Notes under the pieces: model-generated | Told to the model about the DNA's origin: nothing | Databases searched by the model: none | Seen by the model: only the letters and a program-made list of their open reading frames with translations | Position numbers and translations under genes: made by a program | Origin: DASQUK01 sp046723645 | GTDB taxonomy: Bacteria > Actinomycetota > Acidimicrobiia > Acidimicrobiales > VFJN01 | NCBI GenBank assembly: GCA_046723645.1 | Contig: JBKOUY010000197.1 | Coordinates: 1-10,780 of the forward strand | Length of the DNA stretch: 10,780 nt | Reading direction: 5' to 3' | Shown here: positions 1-3,529 of the stretch, piece after piece | Numbering within the stretch: position 1 is the stretch's first letter | Layout of the letters: each line of letters begins with the position of its first letter

Positions 1-786
1 GCCGACGCCACCCAGGACGCTCACGGCAATCCCACCGTCGTTGCCATGAGCGAGGTCGACCGCCCGGCGGAACCGGGACGGCGGGCCACCGGGGTCGTCA
101 CCTGCACGTGGTTCGAGCCGACGGAGTCCACCCAGCTCGACGCGACCAAGGCGCTGCCGGGCCCGCCGGTGCCATCCGGTGCCGCACTCCTCGACGACCA
201 CATCTACTACCGGGTCTGCGAGAACGGCGACGGCGAGGTCGTGTTCCGCGGCTGGACCCGCTGGACCGCCGCCGAGGCCCAGGTGCTGGCCGCCGACCTG
301 GCCTACGAAGCCTCCCGGGAGCTGCCGCTGCCCCACCCCCGCCCGGCTCTGTCCCCCGCCATCGGCACCGACCAGCTCGTCGGGCTACCCACCTGGCTCT
401 GGCTCGAGCCCGGGTCCTGGGCGACGCTCGATGCCACTGCCAGCGTGCCCGGGCTGTCGGCCACGGCGACCGCCACGCCGGTCCAGGTGAGCTGGGACAT
501 GGGTGACGGAACGGTCGTCACCTGCGCCGGTCCGGGCGTGCCCTACGACCCCACCCGCGACGACGATGCCCAGTCCACGGACTGCAAGCACACCTACCAG
601 CATGTATCCGCCGGCGAGCCGAGCGGCGCCTACACGGCCACCGTGTCCGTCGATTGGGCCATCACCTGGAGCGCCACGAACGGCCAGGGAGGCACCCTGC
701 CCGGCACTACCCGCGGCACGTCCTTCGCGGTTCCGGTTGCAGAGCGCCAAGCGGTTGTCTGCTACGGCGGGCCGGACGACTGCTGA
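1..786 (+). CDS. Secreted PKD-like domain protein, 3' part (5' end outside window)
   Basis: The frame is open from the left edge to the TGA at 784-786. The ATG at 46 is probably internal, because the reading frame continues upstream without a stop and no signal peptide follows that ATG. The visible 261 codons hold an N-terminal part with a CTWFEP segment and an IYYRVC segment. A conserved-looking stretch around LPTWLWLEPGSW follows, then a PKD-like module: VSWDMGDGT, a Cys-Gly-Pro-Gly turn, DCKHTY and a Trp-containing strand. This arrangement (LPTWLW, then WDMGDG, then C-H-TY) is familiar from actinobacterial hypothetical proteins annotated as secreted PKD-domain proteins, and it suggests an extracellular or cell-surface beta-sandwich. 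The paired cysteines around the PKD module and the C-terminal VVCYGGPDDC would fit an oxidised extracytoplasmic protein. No substrate or partner can be named. It converges on the LuxR gene, 135 bp away. Confidence 0.75.
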   Translation, partial: ADATQDAHGNPTVVAMSEVDRPAEPGRRATGVVTCTWFEPTESTQLDATKALPGPPVPSGAALLDDHIYYRVCENGDGEVVFRGWTRWTAAEAQVLAADLAYEASRELPLPHPRPALSPAIGTDQLVGLPTWLWLEPGSWATLDATASVPGLSATATATPVQVSWDMGDGTVVTCAGPGVPYDPTRDDDAQSTDCKHTYQHVSAGEPSGAYTATVSVDWAITWSATNGQGGTLPGTTRGTSFAVPVAERQAVVCYGGPDDC

Positions 787-875
787 CGCGGTCCGGGACC
801 CCGGCGCTTCCCGCGACACCGAGGCCCCGTCCGCGGTGGTGGACCGCCGCCCGAGACCCATGAGTAGTTGACGTT

Positions 876-916
876 CGGAGCGTGGGCACTCCCCAAGAGG
901 GGGGATGTTCGCTCCG
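876..916. terminator. Hairpin between convergent genes, probable bidirectional terminator
   Basis: Outer arms CGGAGCG (876-882) and CGCTCCG (910-916) are perfect inverted repeats. Inside them, CTCCCC (889-894) pairs with GGGGGG (899-904) around an AAGA loop, with one wobble pair. The structure sits 5 bp beyond the stop of the LuxR gene and about 90 bp after the stop of the plus-strand gene. Neither strand has a T-run, which is common for terminators in GC-rich actinobacteria. The rest of the 787-921 gap shows no gene. Confidence 0.5.
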
Positions 917-921
917 TGTCC

Positions 922-1527
922 TCATGCCTCCTCGACCCGCAGCAACCCCAGCCGGATCGCCTCGAGCACCGCCGACATCGTCGTCGGGCGATCGAGCTTG
1001 GCGCGGATTGCCTTGATGTGGTCTCGCACGGTGTAGGTAGTGATGTCGAGAGCCCGGGCCGCCTGCGCCGGGCTCAATCCCGACGCCAGGAGCCCCAAGA
1101 CCTGCCGCTCCCTGACCGAGAGCAGCCGGTCGGTCGGCGTTCCCTCGACGTGCCAAACGGGCAGGTCGTCGACGCACCGCGGGCCCGCCTGCAGGCAGGC
1201 GATGAGCGCAGACAGCGGGGTCTGGCGGGACACGACGATGATGCCGCGGGTGTCGACCGACGGCTCGTACGGTCCGTGCTCGGCGATCAGCACCACGGGA
1301 CCGCCGGCCTGGGTGGCGGCCTCGAGCAGGCCGACCCAGCCGTGTCCGAGGGACCGCGCGGCGATGACGGCAGCGTCGATGCCCTCACGGGCCCGCGCTC
1401 CCGAGGCGATGGCGTCGACCGCCGCCAGGCCCGGTGCAGCGTCGATGGCCGCCACCAGCGCCTGGCGCACGAGACGTTGGGGCTCGACGACGAGGACGGT
1501 CCGGATGGATCCGTTGACGGGCTTCAC
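922..1527 (-). CDS. LuxR-family transcriptional regulator with degenerate receiver domain
   Basis: This 201-aa DNA-binding regulator has a response-regulator-like layout. Residues about 8-125 follow the receiver pattern (TVLVVEPQRLVRQAL, then a VVLIAEHG strand). Residues 136-197 form a canonical LuxR/GerE helix-turn-helix (LSVRERQVLGLLASGL, then TVRDHIKAIRAKL). The usual acidic pair is reduced to Glu15-Pro16. The expected phospho-acceptor Asp is apparently Ala56 in the DAAVIAA strand, and the conserved Lys near VVSRQTP is absent. It is therefore unlikely to be switched by ordinary phosphotransfer. The start chosen is GTG at 1527, the only in-frame start close to the first receiver strand; it overlaps the TGA of a 20-codon leader ORF as GTGA. 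The in-frame extension up to 1827 would run over the neighbouring gene and is rejected. The target genes are unknown; the upstream repeat-protein gene on the same strand is a candidate. Confidence 0.88.
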   Translation of the reverse strand: MKPVNGSIRTVLVVEPQRLVRQALVAAIDAAPGLAAVDAIASGARAREGIDAAVIAARSLGHGWVGLLEAATQAGGPVVLIAEHGPYEPSVDTRGIIVVSRQTPLSALIACLQAGPRCVDDLPVWHVEGTPTDRLLSVRERQVLGLLASGLSPAQAARALDITTYTVRDHIKAIRAKLDRPTTMSAVLEAIRLGLLRVEEA

Positions 1528-1586
1528 GACCCGGCCCGACCGTCGGGGGCGCCGGCGGGCGCGCCGGCGAACGTTTGCAGTGGCAT
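1524..1586 (-). CDS. 20-codon leader ORF overlapping the LuxR start
   Basis: An ATG at 1586 opens a 20-codon frame (begins MPLQTF, ends GRAGS) whose TGA shares bases with the GTG start of the LuxR gene (GTGA). A purine-rich AAGGA lies 4 nt before the ATG, whereas the LuxR GTG has no clear ribosome-binding site of its own. This suggests that LuxR is translated by coupling from the leader. The peptide is Ala/Gly/Pro-rich with no run of one amino acid that would mark a classical attenuator, so its composition gives no clue to a sensed signal. It could also be a chance frame; its strong ribosome-binding site and exact overlap argue against that. Confidence 0.5.
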   Translation of the reverse strand: MPLQTFAGAPAGAPDGRAGS

Positions 1587-1590
1587 GGGA

Positions 1591-1597
1591 TCCTTCC
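1591..1597 (-). promoter_or_regulatory. Ribosome-binding site of the leader ORF
   Basis: On the minus strand the sequence GGGAAGGATCCC directly precedes the leader ATG. AAGGA is the Shine-Dalgarno-like core. GGGA and TCCC flank it as a 4-bp inverted repeat, so the core could lie in the loop of a very small hairpin. This site supports starting translation at 1586 rather than only at the LuxR GTG. Confidence 0.45.
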
Positions 1598-1615
1598 CGT
1601 GTTCGTAGGGGTGAA

Positions 1616-1645
1616 CTGGCTGACCGACTTGCGTCGGTCAGCCGG
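1616..1645 (-). terminator. Strong hairpin across the stop codon of the repeat-protein gene
   Basis: GGCTGACCGAC (1618-1628) and GTCGGTCAGCC (1633-1643) are a perfect 11-bp inverted repeat around a TTGC loop. It extends by a wobble pair and one more C-G pair to 1616-1645. The TGA stop at 1640-1638 lies inside the right-hand arm. No T-run follows on the minus strand. It may be an actinobacterial-type terminator of the repeat-protein gene, or an RNA stem that reduces read-through into the LuxR leader. Confidence 0.6.
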
Positions 1646-2798
1646 GAAGGCGCCCAGGGCCGTGGACGAGGCTGGTCAACCGCGTCGCACGGTCGTGCAC
1701 CACATCGCCTGGCGGTCCGCCCGGTCCGGGCAGCTCGCCGGCCAGGAAGGCCACCAGGCTCGAAGGTCCGGCGCCGCCGGACCGAGATTCGCCCGGCCCG
1801 CCCGAGCCACCGGATGGCGCCGCCCATGACAGGGCGCCGGACGGCACCCCGCTTGGCGATTCGCCCTCGCCCGTGGCGGCGCCGGGCATCGACCCGAGTA
1901 CGGAGACGGGCATACGGGCGCTTGTGGCGCCGATCGGCGCCGTCGCGCCGCGGGCGGCCGCGGACGACGACGGGGTGAGCTCGGCGGGACCGGCCGGGGG
2001 CCCGGGTCCCGTGCTCCCCGCGGAGTCGAGGGTCGGAGCGACCAGACCCCCAACCGGCGCGACCAACGGGGCAACGACGTCGAGCACCGGCGGCACGGCC
2101 CGCATGACCGGCGCCACCACCGGCGCCGCGGCCTCCACAACCGGCGCCACCACCGGCACCGCCGCCTCCACAACCGGAACGGCCGCCTCCACAACCGGAG
2201 CGGCGGCCTCGGCCACCGGAGTCACCAGCGGCGCAGCCGCCTCGACTACCGGGGCGACAACCCGCGCCACAACCGGCACGGCCACCTCCACAACCGGAGC
2301 GGCGGCTTCGGCCACCGGAGTCACCAGCGGCGCAGCCGCCTCGACTACCGGGGCGACAACCGGCGCCGCCGCCTCAACTACAGGCGCCGCCACCTCGACA
2401 ACCGGCGCCGCCGTCTCGACCACAGGCGCCGCCGTCTCGGCCGTTGGAGCCAGCGGCTCTGCGGCCTGTGCGATGGGCTCCACGACCGGAGCGAGCGGTT
2501 CGACCTGCGGCGGATCGGCCTCCGGCATCAACGCCCCGGCCGGGCGCGGGGCAAGCGCAGCTGGCACGGGGTCTGCGACCTGGTCCACCGTGGCGACCAG
2601 GCCGTCCACCGCCGTGTCGATCGGTGCCGGGGTTTCGGCCCCCGCCGGCTCAGCGAGCAACTGCTCGGCCGCGAGGGCGATGATCCCGATCCCGACCATG
2701 CCGGCGGCCCAGATCAGCGCGCGCCGCCGCAGTGAGGCCCGCGCGGTGGGGCGGTCCACCAGCATCGACCTGCCGTCTAGTCGCGGCGCAGTTTGCAC
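1638..2798 (-). CDS. Exported Ala/Pro/Val-rich repeat protein
   Basis: This is a 386-aa protein of unrecognised family. Residues 20-54 form a signal-peptide-like segment: Arg-rich N-region (RASLRRR), hydrophobic core (ALIWAAGMVGIGIIALAA) and a plausible AGA cleavage site before ETPAP. Residues 114-249 are a low-complexity array of ExAAPVV heptads mixed with four-residue APVV or TPVA units. The C-terminal 130 residues are Gly/Ser/Pro-rich, ending in a less repetitive segment with SSLVAFLAGELPGPGG. I infer an extended secreted or wall-associated protein. The opposite strand is also open through the repeats (Thr/Gly/Ala-rich), but it lacks an export signal or any other domain. The stop inside a hairpin and the signal peptide favour this strand. 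The start may be GTG 2798 or ATG 2765 (Met12); GGCAGG lies 3 nt before the ATG. LuxR lies downstream on the same strand. Confidence 0.65.
   Translation of the reverse strand: MQTAPRLDGRSMLVDRPTARASLRRRALIWAAGMVGIGIIALAAEQLLAEPAGAETPAPIDTAVDGLVATVDQVADPVPAALAPRPAGALMPEADPPQVEPLAPVVEPIAQAAEPLAPTAETAAPVVETAAPVVEVAAPVVEAAAPVVAPVVEAAAPLVTPVAEAAAPVVEVAVPVVARVVAPVVEAAAPLVTPVAEAAAPVVEAAVPVVEAAVPVVAPVVEAAAPVVAPVMRAVPPVLDVVAPLVAPVGGLVAPTLDSAGSTGPGPPAGPAELTPSSSAAARGATAPIGATSARMPVSVLGSMPGAATGEGESPSGVPSGALSWAAPSGGSGGPGESRSGGAGPSSLVAFLAGELPGPGGPPGDVVHDRATRLTSLVHGPGRLPG
2052..2459 (-). repeat. Intragenic 7/4-residue repeat array
   Basis: Residues 114-249 of the repeat protein are made of seven-residue units of type E-x-A-A/V-P-V/L-V, interspersed with four-residue units (APVV, TPVA). 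Proline and glutamate therefore recur every 7 or 11 residues. At the DNA level the array appears as degenerate CCGGTGGTGGAGGCG-like units. Confidence 0.85.
2182..2361 (-). repeat. Nearly identical 81-bp tandem repeat with 99-bp period
   Basis: 2182-2262 and 2281-2361 match except for about two bases (by eye). They encode the same stretch, PVVEAAAPLVTPVAEAAAPVVE, 33 residues apart (residues 152 and 185 onward). The flanking bases diverge quickly. This looks like a recent in-frame duplication inside the repeat array, expected to be length-variable among strains. Confidence 0.8.
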
Positions 2799-2803
2799 GC
2801 ACC

Positions 2804-2834
2804 CCCCAAAGTTGGGGACCAGCCATTAGGGGTG
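2804..2834 (-). promoter_or_regulatory. Candidate operator/promoter zone upstream of the repeat-protein gene
   Basis: CCCCAA-AG-TTGGGG (2804-2817) is a perfect 6-bp dyad immediately upstream of the GTG start. Next to it, on the minus strand, CACCCCTA (2834-2827) is identical to CACCCCTA at 1613-1606, upstream of the LuxR leader. Dyads of this kind are typical of dimeric regulators, so LuxR binding is a reasonable guess. No clear -35/-10 pair could be assigned. Confidence 0.35.
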
Positions 2835-2835
2835 T

Positions 2836-2875
2836 GTCCCGAGCGCCCGGGACGCTACCCGCTGGGGGCGGGTGG
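2836..2875 (-). terminator. Two adjacent hairpins after the 48-aa gene
   Basis: CTACCCGC (2855-2862) pairs with GCGGGTGG (2868-2875) around TGGGG. GTCCCG (2836-2841) pairs with CGGGAC (2848-2853) around AGCGCC. Read on the minus strand they lie 8 and 30 bp beyond the stop of the small gene at 2884. No T-run follows. They probably end the small gene's transcript before the repeat-protein gene begins. Confidence 0.5.
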
Positions 2876-2883
2876 TAATCGGC

Positions 2884-3030
2884 TCACGAATGGCGCACCC
2901 GCGACAACAGCGTGCGGACCGACGGGCGCCGGCCCGAGCGGTTGCGGTGGGCCGAACGGAGCACTTGAGCGTCGTTGAGCAGCGATTCCCGGTGCTGCTC
3001 GGCCAGTGCGATGGTCTCGTAGTGGTTCAT
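2884..3030 (-). CDS. 48-aa small basic protein, unknown function
   Basis: The frame begins MNHYETIALAEQHRESLL and ends with an Arg-rich tail (RRPSVRTLLSRVRHS). The ATG at 3030 has an excellent AGGAGG at 3041-3036, 5 nt upstream, which decides the start over the longer in-frame options at 3057 and 3141. The N-terminal half looks helical (ALAEQHRESLLNDAQVLRSAHR), and the C-terminal half is strongly basic. Short actinobacterial proteins with a helical QRxxELLxxAxxxRLAR-like segment and a basic tail are common hypotheticals, but I cannot assign a function. It is divergent from the DUF2277 gene and followed by two hairpins. Confidence 0.75.
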   Translation of the reverse strand: MNHYETIALAEQHRESLLNDAQVLRSAHRNRSGRRPSVRTLLSRVRHS

Positions 3031-3083
3031 GGCGTCCTCCTCATTCGGTGGCTCCATCGTGCGCCTGACCAGGGCTTTCGACA

Positions 3084-3111
3084 TCCGTGGCCAGCACCGA
3101 ACGACCACGGA
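3084..3111. promoter_or_regulatory. Inverted repeat in the divergent intergenic region
   Basis: TCCGTGG (3084-3090) and CCACGGA (3105-3111) are perfect 7-bp arms separated by 14 bp. They lie in the 143-bp region between the divergent 48-aa gene and the DUF2277 gene. The position fits an operator for either gene, but no regulator is identified and chance occurrence in GC-rich DNA is possible. No further gene is seen in this gap. Confidence 0.25.
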
Positions 3112-3160
3112 AGGAACACGGATCCACCACTGACCCACCACCTACATACGCCGCCGCCGT

Positions 3161-3166
3161 TACGCT
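3161..3166 (+). promoter_or_regulatory. -10 element of a probable leaderless promoter (DUF2277 gene)
   Basis: TACGCT, preceded by T, fits the actinobacterial TANNNT -10 consensus. It is followed by exactly 7 nt and then the GTG start at 3174. This spacing would place the transcription start at the start codon. No Shine-Dalgarno sequence is present before the GTG and no convincing -35 is seen. Confidence 0.55.
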
Positions 3167-3173
3167 CGACGGC

Positions 3174-3440
3174 GTGTGCCGGAACATCACCACCCTGCGA
3201 GGCCTCGAGCCCGAGGCGACCACCGAGGAGATCGAGGCGGCTGCCCGCCAGTACGTCCGCAAGGTGAGCGGCGTGCAGGCCACCTCGGCGCAGACCGAAG
3301 AGGCGTTCGAGCGTGCGGTCAGCCGGGTCGCCGACGCCACCGCCGACCTGCTCACGAGCCTGCCACCCCGCCGCCAGCCACCGCCGACGCTCCCGCCGTT
3401 GCGCCGCCTGCGCGCCAAGCGTCCCGCGACCGCCGCCTAG
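3174..3440 (+). CDS. DUF2277 family protein
   Basis: This 88-aa protein begins (V/M)CRNITTLRGLEPEATTEE, followed by AARQYVRKVSG and a helix FERAVSRVADATADLL. That is the diagnostic pattern of the DUF2277 family (start MCRNI, LRxxEPxAT, QYVRKVSG). The function of the family is unknown; members are small, presumably cytoplasmic, with a conserved N-terminal Cys-Arg-Asn. The start is the GTG at 3174, because family members begin with the Met-Cys-Arg-Asn sequence and a -10 element lies 7 nt upstream. The frame is open back to 3087 but that extension has no family counterpart. The C-terminal 25 residues are a Pro/Arg-rich tail (PPRRQPPPTLPPLRRL). It is followed by the GH3 gene after 89 bp, which has its own promoter. 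Confidence 0.92.
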   Translation: MCRNITTLRGLEPEATTEEIEAAARQYVRKVSGVQATSAQTEEAFERAVSRVADATADLLTSLPPRRQPPPTLPPLRRLRAKRPATAA

Positions 3441-3517
3441 CGGCGCACGAGGGCGCACCACCGGCGACGGCGCTCATCTCCCGATCGTCGCCCGCACAGC
3501 CGCCCGGCGATTGGGCG

Positions 3518-3523
3518 TAGCCT
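3518..3523 (+). promoter_or_regulatory. -10 element of a probable leaderless promoter (GH3 gene)
   Basis: TAGCCT matches TANNNT and is followed by 6 nt and then the GTG start at 3530. This is the same architecture as at 3161-3174. It supports the GTG as the true start of a long, otherwise low-complexity N-terminus. The remaining part of the 3441-3529 gap shows nothing else recognisable. Confidence 0.55.
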
Positions 3524-3529
3524 TCCCCG

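Noticed and set aside
833..847. Small GCGGT/ACCGC hairpin after the first gene
   Set aside because: The 5-bp stem is too short to stand out in such GC-rich DNA; the 876-916 structure is a better terminator candidate.
1527..1827. N-terminal extension of the LuxR frame up to 1827
   Set aside because: It would overlap about 190 bp of the repeat-protein gene and cross its terminator hairpin, and the extra residues are Arg-rich with no domain.
2052..2459. CRISPR-like array
   Set aside because: The units are short, contiguous, degenerate and in frame with a protein, with no unique spacers of regular length and no cas genes.
1873..2829. Plus-strand frame with Thr/Gly/Ala repeats across the repeat region
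   Set aside because: It lacks a signal peptide, ribosome-binding site and any non-repeat domain. The minus-strand frame has a signal peptide and a stop in a hairpin. Third-position GC does not separate the two, so some doubt remains.
3087..3173. Longer DUF2277 start at 3087
   Set aside because: Family members begin at Met-Cys-Arg-Asn, and the -10 element at 3161-3166 would lie inside the longer coding sequence.
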